Notes under the pieces: generated by a model
The model's database searches: none
Told to the model about the DNA's origin: nothing
The model's input: only the letters and a program-made list of their open reading frames with translations
Position numbers and translations under genes: made by a program
Shown here: piece after piece, positions 27,012-36,490 of the stretch
Layout: each line of letters opens with the position of its first letter
How positions within the stretch are numbered: position 1 is the first letter of the stretch
Source of the DNA: Clostridia bacterium
GTDB taxonomy: Bacteria > Bacillota > Clostridia > Lachnospirales > Lachnospiraceae
Reading direction: 5' to 3'
Length of the DNA stretch: 64,000 nucleotides
Assembly (NCBI GenBank): GCA_910575245.1
Contig: CAJTEN010000025.1
Location: 16,919 to 80,918, forward strand

Positions 27012-28217
27012 TTACAAAAACATATTTTTTAGCATAAATTTCTTGAATCTTTTTAATTCATCACATTTACGCTGGTGAAGGGTGATAAGGTGGTCGAGAG
27101 TGCGGAAATATGCTGCTATTTTTTTCTGTTCTTCATAACCAGGGTACATATCTTCATAATTCATAACATCATTTATTGATAAGTTGGTTTGCTTATTACC
27201 ATCATCGAATTTAAGAAAATATTGATTCCTGTTCATTCGTATGTGCAAATAATATGGGACAGTTTTTTCAAGAGGAGTTATTCCGGCAATTCTCTGATTA
27301 AGCGTGTATTTTTTGGATTTATCAACCAAAAATGTCCTTGCTATAGCTCTTCCGTTTGGAACATCGCTAAGTACAAAAGCAATTTCATTTTTGTATAAAG
27401 GTTCATTTTGGGATTTGGAATATTTCCTAACTTCACCATCCGTTGAAACAAACTTTGAGTTTACGACAATGTATTCGCCATCAATATCAATTTCATTTTC
27501 GTGTGCTTTCCCATTCCTATATTTAGCAACCTCTCCGAACTTACGCTGTTCCCAATCATCAGTAAAACCTGAAAATCTAATTTCCGGCACACGCTCCCCA
27601 TCTTTCGGAAACATTTTTTGAAGCATATATTCTTTAAGTTTTTTTGTCTCTTCACACTTACGCTGGTGAAGGGTGATGAGATTATCAAGGTTGCGGAAAT
27701 ACTCACCAATTTTCTTTTGTTCCGCATAAGTCGGCATAGAAATCTCATAACCTGCGTACTCTTGTGCATTTACACCTGGCTGTCCCGAACGTTGCGAAGT
27801 AATACGAATAAATTTTTCATAATCACCCGTTAGAGTATTCTGAAACACAAATTCTGGTGCAAACCTATCTTTTACTCGTCCACGAATCAAGAAACCTGCA
27901 TAGTAAACCAAACCATCAGAATGCTTATAAATATAGGTTTTTCCAACACTAGCACCAGTTCTAGCAAACAAAATATCCCCATATTTCAAGCGGTAATTTT
28001 CAGCACCAGTCAAATTCATATCGGGCGAAGTAACGTCCTCTTGCAGAAACTCATGAGTGCCATCATCTATGTCAGTTATACGAATGTACTTGTTCTCACC
28101 ATCATATTCTTTAGATGCTGCGTTGAGTCCATATTCGAAAGACTCGCAGATTTCCCCCAGTTTACGCTGTTCCCAATCTTCTGTAAATCCATTGAATCTA
28201 ATTTTAGGTTTACTCAT
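27012..28217 (-). CDS. hsdS: Type I restriction-modification specificity subunit HsdS
   Basis: About 401 residues with two target-recognition domains in tandem. Each begins with an FNGFTEDWEQRKLGE or FSGFTDDWEQRKFGE segment and ends in a conserved helix (NLDNLITLHQRKCEETK; TLDHLITLHQRKCDELK). The start MSKPKIRF at 28217 is chosen because it follows the hsdM stop by one base and has AAGGGG 8 bases upstream. HsdS directs both methylation and cleavage to a bipartite site, whose sequence cannot be read from the protein. DNA repeats at 27061-27110 and 27652-27702 encode the paired helices. Confidence 0.93.
   Translation of the reverse strand: MSKPKIRFNGFTEDWEQRKLGEICESFEYGLNAASKEYDGENKYIRITDIDDGTHEFLQEDVTSPDMNLTGAENYRLKYGDILFARTGASVGKTYIYKHSDGLVYYAGFLIRGRVKDRFAPEFVFQNTLTGDYEKFIRITSQRSGQPGVNAQEYAGYEISMPTYAEQKKIGEYFRNLDNLITLHQRKCEETKKLKEYMLQKMFPKDGERVPEIRFSGFTDDWEQRKFGEVAKYRNGKAHENEIDIDGEYIVVNSKFVSTDGEVRKYSKSQNEPLYKNEIAFVLSDVPNGRAIARTFLVDKSKKYTLNQRIAGITPLEKTVPYYLHIRMNRNQYFLKFDDGNKQTNLSINDVMNYEDMYPGYEEQKKIAAYFRTLDHLITLHQRKCDELKRFKKFMLKNMFL
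27061..27110. repeat. hsdS internal direct repeat, copy 1
   Basis: A run of about 50 bases beginning TCACATTTACGCTGGTGAAG is repeated at 27652-27702 with few mismatches. Both encode the LITLHQRKC helix. Such repeats can serve as recombination points for exchanging recognition domains. Confidence 0.8.
27652..27702. repeat. hsdS internal direct repeat, copy 2
   Basis: Begins TCACACTTACGCTGGTGAAG; partner of 27061-27110. A second repeated pair, encoding the FTxDWEQRK segments, lies near 27536-27588 and 28157-28208. Confidence 0.8.
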
Positions 28218-28218
28218 A

Positions 28219-29820
28219 CTAATCCCCTTCAATCATTCCAATATACTTATTTAATAATGCCATCAATGAACTATCGGTTGTTCTAAGCTCTTTTAACAAG
28301 GAACCAAATTCCTCTTGTACCTTATTAAGTTCTTCCTCTGTCCTTGTCATATCTGCAAGCAACTCATCTAAATCAATTTCTTTCTCCTGTTCAAAATTGT
28401 CTACATAACGAGGAATATTCAGATTAAAATCATTTTTCTCAATATCTTCAAAACTTGCGAGATATGATTCTTTCTCTACTGTCTCCCGCTTAGTGTAAAG
28501 TTCCAGTACAGAATCTATATGCTCGTCAGTCATTGCATTCTGCTTCTTTCCTTTATCAAACTTCTTAGAAGCGTCAATAAACAATACATCTCTTCCATCT
28601 CTATGCTTTTTAAGCACTACAATGCATGTAGGTATCGAAGTGTTATAAAACAGATTAGCTGGCAAGCCGATTACAGCATATATATTCCCCGAACGAAGAA
28701 GTTTTTCTCTTATCTTTCCCTCTGCTGCGCTGCGGAACAAAACTCCATGAGGTAATACAATTGCCATTGTACCGTTATTTTTCAAATGATACAGACCGTG
28801 TAAAAGAAATGCATAATCAGCTTTTGACTTCGGCGCAAGAACTCCATAATCACTAAATCTTTCATCTTGTAAAAAACCTGCCGCCGCACTCCATTTAGCT
28901 GAATAGGGCGGATTCATAAGAACCATATTAAAGTCTGTTTCCTCTCCGGTCGGCCAGTCTGCATCTAAAGTATCACTATTGCGAAGATGCTGATTTTCGG
29001 GAGCAATTCCATGTAAGAACATATTCATTCTTGCGAGATTATATGTTGAGGTCATAAGCTCCTGTCCATAGTATTTAATATTTCTGGGATCATTTGAATA
29101 TTTTTTTGCATTCAGCAGCAATGATCCCGATCCCATACATGGATCATAAACTGATAAGCCTTTCTTATCTTCCTGTCCGGCAATAGCTATCTTTGTTAAA
29201 ATCTTTGATACCGCCTGCGGGGTATAGAATTCTCCAGCTTTCTTTCCTGTTTCAGAAGCAAACTGACCAATCAAATACTCATATGCATTTCCTAATACAT
29301 CTGCATCAGAACCCTGCAAATCTGCTTTGTCTATTTCTTTAATCAGATTGGAAATTGTGTCGCTCTGTTTTTGATCTCCTGCTCCAAGACGATTTGAATA
29401 TAAATCAATGTCTGTAAACAAATCAGCAAATAAAGGATCGCTCTGTTCAATGTTGTTAAATGCCTTTTGTAAGTGCTCTCTATTGAATGAATTATTTCTT
29501 GCTGCATCTGCAAAGCAAGTGTATGTAAGATCAGGTTCGATCACATAATGAGTAGTCGTCTTAATTTCATCTATAAGTTCCTCTGCACTTTCATCCCTCA
29601 GAGCTTCTCGATATGCATCCAATGCAATTTTCAAAGTTTCTGGCTGCTCATCATAAATAAGATCATATACCTTAATCAAAAATGAATCTGACAAGTACTT
29701 GTAAAATACGATTCCCAACAAATAATCCTTATACTCGTTTGCATCCATTTTAGAACGCAGAATATCCGCTCCGCTCCATAGAACACTGATTAGTTCTTTA
29801 CTGTTTTCTAATTCTGCCAT
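28219..29820 (-). CDS. hsdM: Type I DNA methyltransferase subunit HsdM
   Basis: A 533-residue N6-adenine methyltransferase. An N-terminal HsdM helical domain is followed by KKAGEFYTPQAVSKIL, the SAM motif DPCMGSGSLLLNAKKY and the catalytic motif IV NPPYSAKW. It leads the operon hsdM-hsdS-DUF3990 cassette-hsdR, with AAAGGAG 10 bases before the ATG. With HsdS it should protect host DNA. All catalytic motifs are intact. Confidence 0.95.
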   Translation of the reverse strand: MAELENSKELISVLWSGADILRSKMDANEYKDYLLGIVFYKYLSDSFLIKVYDLIYDEQPETLKIALDAYREALRDESAEELIDEIKTTTHYVIEPDLTYTCFADAARNNSFNREHLQKAFNNIEQSDPLFADLFTDIDLYSNRLGAGDQKQSDTISNLIKEIDKADLQGSDADVLGNAYEYLIGQFASETGKKAGEFYTPQAVSKILTKIAIAGQEDKKGLSVYDPCMGSGSLLLNAKKYSNDPRNIKYYGQELMTSTYNLARMNMFLHGIAPENQHLRNSDTLDADWPTGEETDFNMVLMNPPYSAKWSAAAGFLQDERFSDYGVLAPKSKADYAFLLHGLYHLKNNGTMAIVLPHGVLFRSAAEGKIREKLLRSGNIYAVIGLPANLFYNTSIPTCIVVLKKHRDGRDVLFIDASKKFDKGKKQNAMTDEHIDSVLELYTKRETVEKESYLASFEDIEKNDFNLNIPRYVDNFEQEKEIDLDELLADMTRTEEELNKVQEEFGSLLKELRTTDSSLMALLNKYIGMIEGD

Positions 29821-30091
29821 CTCTGGTTTCTCCTTTAAATATTAGTTTTTCATCATATTCACCATACACAGCATTACTTAGGATCTGTCCTGAAATAACT
29901 TTTAATTTTGATGTAGGATAAATTCACACAGACCAGTCGGCAGAATGAGACGATGCCGGCAGCATCGTTGTTTGAATCAGGCGCGGCAGATGAAAATTTA
30001 GACGAGTGAAACATAGGGGTTATTAAGTTAAGCCATATCGGTAAAGCAGCGCCGAAATGGAACCGGCTCTGCCTTTATTTATTCTCCATAT
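29821..30091. other. Intergenic region, possible mobile-element remnant
   Basis: It holds the hairpin CGATGC-cggca-GCATCG (29951-29967). Positions 30020-30033 (ATTAAGTTAAGCC) match 13 bases of the 189-bp element end. No open frame or complete element was recognised. It lies where the neighbouring AAA gene loses its nuclease domain, so a decayed insertion is plausible but unproven. Confidence 0.35.
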
Positions 30092-31375
30092 CTATATATT
30101 TCTCAATCTTACAAGTATGCTTCTTGCTATCCGGATCGAACAGCGTAGCGCTTCTTCATTATTATAGACTATTGGCGCAGCACATATTTTATGCGCCTCT
30201 TCTATGGCTTCCGCAACTGCTTTTTCATTCATGTTCAATGTCTGCTTGATCAAATTGTCCGAATTACCAATCAGTTTTGCAATTTCTGTATGTTTGCTCG
30301 CCGTTATGGCACGGATAACTTCCTGCTTTACCTCTTCATTTGGAATAAATGTTTCCTTCTTCTCAGTGTCATACGCAAGATATCCCAGATGAATCAGCAG
30401 TGTTAAAACATCATCCCTTCTCTTAATATTCGTCATATCATTTTGAAAAGTTCCCACATCGACTGAGACACGTTCTCCTCCAAGCATCTGCACGATTGCT
30501 TCCTTCAATCCATCCTCGTTCAGGTCAATATAAATCTTAAGAGATTCATATGTCTCTGTCCTTGCCCAGTAACTTCCGAACTCGTCCCTCTCCAATGCTT
30601 CAATAACTGAGTTCGGACTGTACACAGATTTCAAGTGCCGGAAAGTATACCCGTCATACCAATATTTCATCTGCGAAAAATCCGCACCATATTTTTCACA
30701 CAAATCTCTTACTTCCAACTCTGTAAAACCTATATATTTTGCCAGATTTCCCGGGCTGAGCATTGTGTATTCCCGAAAATCAGAAACCGCTGAATGGTTT
30801 CCATATTTCTTAATTGGCAAAATACCCGTCATATAAGCTGCTTCAAATATCGTATCCGTCCAACTGCTTTTAAACAGACTTCTGAGAAGGTCAATATACT
30901 CCTTCTGAATCTTTGTATCATCTTTAGCCTCGCGAAAAAGTGCATCCCACTCATCAATGATCACAATAAACCTGTTTCCTGTTTTCTCAGTAACATGAAA
31001 CAGAATATCTGCCAGCGCATGATCCCTTTTGATACCCGGATACATTTGTCCGACTTCTTCCACAACCGCATCATTGATATTCTGCACAACATCTCTGATA
31101 TCCGGAGTTTTCGATATAAAAAGCGTAATATCCAGATAAATCACATCATACTTATTCAGATATTTCTCAAAAGAATCCTCCTTTGCTATGTCCAGGCCTT
31201 CAAACAGTTCCCTCGAATTACAACTTAAATCATAATATGCGCATAGCATTTTTGCGGCAAACGACTTTCCAAAGCGCCGCGGCCTGCTGACGCAGGTAAG
31301 CTTTCTGGCCGTTCCAAGAGTGCTGTTTATAAATTTGATCATTTCCGTTTTGTCAACATATATGCCTTTTATCAT
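30092..31375 (-). pseudogene. AAA-ATPase-like gene, truncated at both ends
   Basis: A 427-codon frame of the AAA-ATPase/PDDEXK family: YVDKTEMI, P-loop RPRRFGKS (about 32-39) and Walker B-like VIIDEWDALF are visible. The frame ends at about EEALRCSIRIA, exactly where the nuclease domain (GYADIVYLPK and VVELKW) should follow, so the C-terminal 100 or so residues are lost. At the 5' end, family-like sequence (KYLGVGNAGFAS) continues upstream of the first ATG behind a ribosome binding site (AAGGAG), but with no start codon. Both features suggest decay, though the ATPase part may be expressed. Confidence 0.72.
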
Positions 31376-31527
31376 TGACGCAAATCCGGCATTACCAACG
31401 CCAAGATACTTTCCTACTGTCGCTCACTCCTTGTTTTCTGCCCTTTATCACCGAATTCTGTTTGTTTACAGTCTACCATAATACCCTTTTGCGGTCACTC
31501 ATTTTCTTCTTTTTCCTACTCTACATC

Positions 31528-31867
31528 GTAACACTTCAGCCTTTCAGCTTCCCTGTTACGGAATCTGCCCATTCCAAATCGCCTGCGGCGAGGGGCAGAT
31601 CCCTTGGCTATATTTACATATTCTCACGGACTTTGCAGTAAATGCAAAGTCCTGGGCTGAACCAATGTCATTTAGTTAAGTCTATACACAGCGTCTGATA
31701 TGATAGGATTCTCCTCAGGACCGTTGGAAAACGCCGGTACTTAATGAGGTTTTCCACGAATTTAGTACCGCTGCGTTTGGAACCGAGCGAAAGCGCGTCC
31801 TTAGGAGATTCCTATCATGTCAGGCGCGTCCGGCTTAACTTAATGACATTGTGGGCTGAACTGTTAC
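31528..31867. mobile_element. R2 miniature element, interrupted by a 189-bp element
   Basis: It begins GTAACACTTCAGCC and ends GGCTGAACTGTTAC, flanked by an exact 8-bp duplication TCTACATC (31520-31527 and 31868-31875). The middle carries the CTCGCCGCAGGCG-type palindrome and the TTTGCAGTAAATGCAAA hairpin. The right terminal repeat is split by the 189-bp element at 31663-31851. It has no coding capacity. Confidence 0.85.
31663..31851 (+). mobile_element. 189-bp miniature inverted-repeat element, copy A
   Basis: The termini CAATGTCATTTAGTTAAG and CTTAACTTAATGACATTG begin an imperfect inverted repeat of about 50 bp, with a central hairpin (GGTACT and AGTACC). It is flanked by an exact 10-bp duplication TGGGCTGAAC (31653-31662 and 31852-31861). 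Same orientation as copy B and opposite to copy C; all are 189 bp. Confidence 0.9.
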
Positions 31868-31880
31868 TCTACATCAACTC

Positions 31881-33641
31881 TTACCGCTTCTTCCCGTCTT
31901 TCATCCCAAACGCTCTCAGCTCCGCATGAAACGCACTCCGTCGCGAATACATCTCCTTATATCTTTGCATCATCCGCTGTTTCCCGCCGATTTCGCCTCT
32001 GGATTCCTTCGCTTCTCCCAATGCCGCCACATAAGCCGCACATTCCCCATAGTAATTACGGCGGTTATTCTCCATAATACCAGTAACCCGTTTCGTGACA
32101 AGTTCCTCGACCCATTGCAGGTAGTTTTCCTTTTCCTCCTCTGAGAGATGAACGGTTTCCTTCCAGCGGCATATGCATTTCCAGAACCATTCCTCATTGC
32201 TATCGGTTATGGTTTCCAGAATTCCCTTCTCATAATCTTCCTTGTCGAATCCTGTGGAAGCTACTACCATATGGCACATACTCTTTCCGCCTGCAAGCAG
32301 GGTGTCACTTTCTGTCAGGAGCAGAAGGAATGCTGCCATTCCGCATTTCATAAATGTGGCGCTCCACCCCAGAGAAGACTTGACATTCATGCCGTTCTCT
32401 TTCACGTACTGGAATTCCCCTTCCAGAAACGCAAGCATATACACCGTAACCGGGTTTACCTGATTCATTCTCTCCGGCCTTTCCTGTACATAAAAATATG
32501 TATTCTTTCCAGCTTGTCCGCGTGTCTTGCTGCAGATCTGCTCTATATCCGGTCTGACCCTTGACAGATCCTGGCATTCCGTTATAAGACGCAGATAATT
32601 TACAACTCTCGTGTCTGAACGGAAAGCTTCCAGCCAGCATATTTCCACCCCGTCCATCCCATTCCGGAGCGCAATACGGCTCATCAGCAATGCGATACGA
32701 CTTCTTACCGTATATTCAGGGGCAATATTTTCAAGCGCTTCCCTGCCTGCTGCAAACAAAGCCTCAGCTTCTCCTTTGTCCATCTCATTCAGGAGATATT
32801 GTTCATAAAGTTCCGGATGCTGCGCATGATATTTACGGGCATTCTCCAGAAGTTCGCCCGGATCATTGGTCAATTCCAACGCTTCCTTCAATAATCTCCG
32901 CGCAGTTCCCGTGGTAAGCTGTCCGAGATAAGAAATCCACAACGGAATGAAAGCATCTGTCTCAGGCAGTTCATATCCTCTCTGCATGACCCTTTCCAGG
33001 GTGATATCACCCTGCCGGGAGTTAATGATGATCCTGTACAGCGCACCTGGTCTCTCCTCCAGCGGATTGGCGCAATATGCCACACACAAGGCATCCATAA
33101 CAAAAGATTTATAATCCGGCCCGCCCAGATGATACACTTCCAGTTCATCCATCCTGACCGGTTCCTCCGTATACTCCTGATATTCGCCGTCTACCGTGAT
33201 CTCAAGTCCTATGAGAATCTCCGCAATTTCATATCCGGCTTTATACTCCTCACAGTCTATGCACTGATGTACGAAATCGCAGGCGTCCGTAAGAACATCC
33301 ACGACCCCTTCCGGATCTTCATACAGAAATTCTTCATCCATGCTGCAATACCAGTCATCATACTCTTCGTTAAGCGATCCCTCCAGACACAGTTCCCCGT
33401 TCACGATACATTCCAGTTCTTTCCTGATGCCGGCGAGCTTTTCTGTAATGCCACAGTCCTTCTTGGCTTTATTGGTTCTCGTTTCCCCTCGTTCCTGCAT
33501 ACCTTTCAATCTGCGCAGAAAATCCGAACGCCCGGATTCCGGCAGTTTCCTTGCCATATCATGCACAAACTCTGCAAGGTCGCTTTTAGACATGCCCTCT
33601 GCTTCATGATCCACCTGTTCCAGAAATTTTAATAGATTCAT
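31881..33641 (-). CDS. Large helical protein of unknown function
   Basis: A 586-residue soluble protein without signal or membrane segments. It is predicted to be mostly helical, with repeated amphipathic helices like TPR or HEAT arrays (for example YKAGYEIAEILIGLEITVDG and ARRLLKEALELTNDPGELLE). An acidic stretch lies near residue 100 (EEYDDWYCSMDEEFLYEDPE). AGGAAGAG lies 8 bases before the ATG. It starts 12 bases after the zeta-toxin remnant and may share its transcript. I do not recognise the family; a scaffold or peptide-binding role would be a guess. Confidence 0.72.
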   Translation of the reverse strand: MNLLKFLEQVDHEAEGMSKSDLAEFVHDMARKLPESGRSDFLRRLKGMQERGETRTNKAKKDCGITEKLAGIRKELECIVNGELCLEGSLNEEYDDWYCSMDEEFLYEDPEGVVDVLTDACDFVHQCIDCEEYKAGYEIAEILIGLEITVDGEYQEYTEEPVRMDELEVYHLGGPDYKSFVMDALCVAYCANPLEERPGALYRIIINSRQGDITLERVMQRGYELPETDAFIPLWISYLGQLTTGTARRLLKEALELTNDPGELLENARKYHAQHPELYEQYLLNEMDKGEAEALFAAGREALENIAPEYTVRSRIALLMSRIALRNGMDGVEICWLEAFRSDTRVVNYLRLITECQDLSRVRPDIEQICSKTRGQAGKNTYFYVQERPERMNQVNPVTVYMLAFLEGEFQYVKENGMNVKSSLGWSATFMKCGMAAFLLLLTESDTLLAGGKSMCHMVVASTGFDKEDYEKGILETITDSNEEWFWKCICRWKETVHLSEEEKENYLQWVEELVTKRVTGIMENNRRNYYGECAAYVAALGEAKESRGEIGGKQRMMQRYKEMYSRRSAFHAELRAFGMKDGKKR

Positions 33642-33653
33642 TTGTATCTCTTC

Positions 33654-34183
33654 CTAATTTAGATTCTTCTTTATCATTTGATCAATCGCCGTCAACATTT
33701 GAATATCTTCTAAATACCATTCTGAGCACTCATCAAAATAGATCTCCTCTTTTCGTTTCTTAAATATACGAAACGGCCTATTTCCCGAGTTATCGTATAT
33801 GTGACATACATCACATATTTTAACCAAATCTTTAATCAGTTTGAGTGCCCTGTCATATCTTGTAATTATTTTTTCTTCCGGTACGTCATGCCCGCCTGAT
33901 TCTACCCTCGATTTTACACGCCATACATTAATCATAGGATTAGATTTCGTTCCGTGGATAACACCGTTTCAAAACAAAACTCATCCATCTGTTCAATATG
34001 CATTTCTCGTTGCTTTTCTGCTATCTGCGCCGCATCCAAATCTGAACATTTGATACTCTTCTTAATTTCATCGGCGTTAACATAATCCATCGGTGGTTTT
34101 AACAGTTCCGTAATCGTACTTTTCCCCGAACCATTCGGTCCGGCAAAAACCACAATCTCAGGTTTCTTCGACAACACGCTCAC
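33654..34183 (-). pseudogene. Zeta-type toxin kinase gene with internal deletion
   Basis: The 5' part, from GTG 34183 (AAAGGGG upstream), encodes a zeta-toxin-like P-loop FAGPNGSGKSTITELLKP (about residues 13-30), YVNADEI and FCFETVLSTERNL. The 3' part, in another frame (33654-33935), gives the family ending VKSRVESGGHDVPEEKIITR then YDRALKLIK and RPFRIFKKRKEE. Roughly 20 residues between them (the LLKKAK-GY-I segment) are missing at about 33935. Intact relatives phosphorylate UDP-GlcNAc and poison wall synthesis. This copy should be inactive. Confidence 0.8.
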
Positions 34184-34378
34184 TATAACGCCCCTTTCTC
34201 ATTCTTCTGCCCACTTCTATCCTTGATCCGTCGCTGTTCTCCTGGTATATGATCTGAGTTTCCCTGTCATATCTGATGATTGGAAGCTCCATCGCTTTCT
34301 TTTTTCCAGTTCAATTCTTACTGCTTCATTTACGCGTTTGACAACTGCTTCATCAGAAATATATTCTTCTCGCTTCAT
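34158..34378 (-). pseudogene. Antitoxin-like gene with -1 frameshift in an A run
   Basis: From ATG 34378 the frame reads MKREEYISDEAVVKRVNEAV then RIELEK, and shifts at a 6-base A run near 34301-34306. A seventh A would continue into AMELPIIRYDRETQIIYQEN and on to GRRMRKGRYSERVVEET, ending at 34158, overlapping the toxin start by 26 bases. The overlap, size and charge suggest the partner of the zeta-type toxin. A TATAAT box lies at 34437-34442. The antitoxin role is inferred from position. Confidence 0.6.
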
Positions 34379-34524
34379 ATTTTCCTTCTTTCTTCAATTC
34401 TTTTCATACAATGCCACGCCATATACAATTTTCTCTATTATACAAAATCATTACCCAATTTACCATATTTTACTTCGGCTTCCCATTCAAATCCCCATCC
34501 AGATATTATTCACGCTCTCGCTGT

Positions 34525-36462
34525 TCATAGATCCTTCCAGCACTTCACACTCCTCACCGTCTGTCCCTCCGAATCCCGGTAGTACACAGTATATTCCGTA
34601 TTTTCATCCTTTAAGTTCAACTGACGGTCCACACAGAATTCTTCCACATAGAGATCCGCAGACAGTTCGGCAATCTTCTGGGGATCGGTTACGGTATCCT
34701 GGGCTGCCAGGTAACGTACATTGTAGAGAAGTCCGTTTTGGAACAAATATCTGTCCGTCACAATCTTCACGATCTCATAATCACCGATCTTCTTCTTTGC
34801 ATGGATTCCGTATTGTGATAATTCCGTAAGCGTCTTTGCAAATCCGGGATAAAGATAGCCGGACACATCTCCCTGGTCTTTTGTCGAAGCAAAGACAATC
34901 TGTCCGATCGGTGTTCTCTGTCTGATCTCTGCAAAGCTCAGCTTCATCAGATCCTCCTGATACGCCTCCAGCAATGCCTGTCGCTCCTGTTCGTCCAGAT
35001 CCAGCGTATATTCCTCCATCCCGTTCGTCCAATGAACCTCATAATACCTTAAATTATCCATCCGCAGCGCTTCATAGATTCCCTGCTTATACCCTTCCTG
35101 ACGATAGACCTCATCGAAGCTTACAAGCATATACCCCGGCAGCTGATATTTGTAGTATCTGCTTCTTCCGTTCTTTAATTCGTATTTTACAATCAATTCA
35201 TACGGATTCTCCGCCTTGCTTTTCTCACCGCAGGCTTCCCGGATCCAGTCATATACCGCAGAAAGGCCGTCACCCTCAATCCTCATCTGCGACAACGTCT
35301 GTTCACTGTCACAACCGCTGGCAAGTGCAGGCAGGACTACTGCCGCCGCTTTCATATCTTCCTTGTCCGGCACGCCGGCCTCCCTGTGGCCAAGTATGGA
35401 AAATGCAATGATCACCACTGCCATCACAAGGAACTCTGCCAGAAGATGCCACCTTGCAGATATAAATTTCCTGGCGTCAAAGGCGATCACCATATTTAAC
35501 AGCCCATGAACCACCGGTACCCCGAACATCACACCAACGACCGCCAACCCTGCGGAAAATCCCCCGCTTGCAAAAGACTGCAGCCCGTCCACAAACCAGA
35601 GTACCGCAAAACCCATACAGATATACCGCACAAGATACGCTACCCACCGGAAAGTAAACATCCCGCTGCCTCTCTCTGCCGGACGAATGTCAAAAACAAA
35701 AAGATTCACAAAAAACAGCAAAACACAGACAAACGCAAGCACAAGGATATAAGGCAGATGTTCTTCCAAAATCCAACCGGATCCGTCAACATACTCCTTA
35801 ACCCCGGCCGCCTTTGCCAGCAGTACAAGGGGCGACAGATACTCTTTCAGAGTTTCCAAAAGGTCAGATCTGTAAAAGGAAGGAACCATGTCCCCAAGCA
35901 TCCGCTCTGCCAGTCCGATCCCAACACCGGGTCCCATCAGGAAAAGAACCAGCAATCCGATCCGGTAGCCTGTATTCTGCGCCAGGAGAAAAGCCAGCAT
36001 GGCCAGCCCCATCAGAAATAAAAACCCCAGAATCAGCACCAGGCACCCCATCCCCACAGACCGGACACTGTCCTCATACTGACAGTACCCCATAGAAACC
36101 GAAATCCCGAAGAAAAGAATTCTGCACAGGGAAAGCGGCACCGCAAAAAGGAAGAAATTATTCAGATATCCCGCCACATACAACTGCCGCCTCGTAAACG
36201 GCAGTCCAAAGTACAAATCCGTCTTCGGTTCCGAACACAGGAAATGGAAAGATACCGCTCCCATCAGGATTCCAAATACCACCGCAGAAACAAAAAAAGA
36301 GGTGTTCCCCGCCCCTACATAAAGGCTTCTCACCTCTCCTGCAGGAATCGTCCTCTTGATGGAAAACAACAGACAGAACATTCCCAGAACGTACCAGATT
36401 ATGACGATCATTCCCAGTTTATTTTTTAAATCTTCCTTTAAAAGACCTATAAATCTTTGCAT
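34525..36462 (-). CDS. ABC-2-type transporter membrane protein
   Basis: About 645 residues; the start MQRFIGLLKEDL at 36462 is chosen because homology begins there. Six helices in the first half (about 20-320) and several more to residue 380 are followed by a large extracytoplasmic-type C-terminal region of about 270 residues containing DLDEQERQALLEAYQEDLMK. It overlaps or abuts the preceding ATPase gene, so the two form an exporter like the YtrB/YtrC systems of Bacillota. The substrate is unknown. The C-terminal extension is unusual for a plain ABC-2 permease. Confidence 0.82.
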   Translation of the reverse strand: MQRFIGLLKEDLKNKLGMIVIIWYVLGMFCLLFSIKRTIPAGEVRSLYVGAGNTSFFVSAVVFGILMGAVSFHFLCSEPKTDLYFGLPFTRRQLYVAGYLNNFFLFAVPLSLCRILFFGISVSMGYCQYEDSVRSVGMGCLVLILGFLFLMGLAMLAFLLAQNTGYRIGLLVLFLMGPGVGIGLAERMLGDMVPSFYRSDLLETLKEYLSPLVLLAKAAGVKEYVDGSGWILEEHLPYILVLAFVCVLLFFVNLFVFDIRPAERGSGMFTFRWVAYLVRYICMGFAVLWFVDGLQSFASGGFSAGLAVVGVMFGVPVVHGLLNMVIAFDARKFISARWHLLAEFLVMAVVIIAFSILGHREAGVPDKEDMKAAAVVLPALASGCDSEQTLSQMRIEGDGLSAVYDWIREACGEKSKAENPYELIVKYELKNGRSRYYKYQLPGYMLVSFDEVYRQEGYKQGIYEALRMDNLRYYEVHWTNGMEEYTLDLDEQERQALLEAYQEDLMKLSFAEIRQRTPIGQIVFASTKDQGDVSGYLYPGFAKTLTELSQYGIHAKKKIGDYEIVKIVTDRYLFQNGLLYNVRYLAAQDTVTDPQKIAELSADLYVEEFCVDRQLNLKDENTEYTVYYRDSEGQTVRSVKCWKDL

Positions 36463-36490
36463 AATAGTCAGCCCTCTTTCTCCTGCGAAT

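Noticed and set aside
27061..27702. Spaced repeats in hsdS as a CRISPR-like array
   Set aside because: Only two copies about 540 bases apart, in frame and encoding the conserved HsdS helices.
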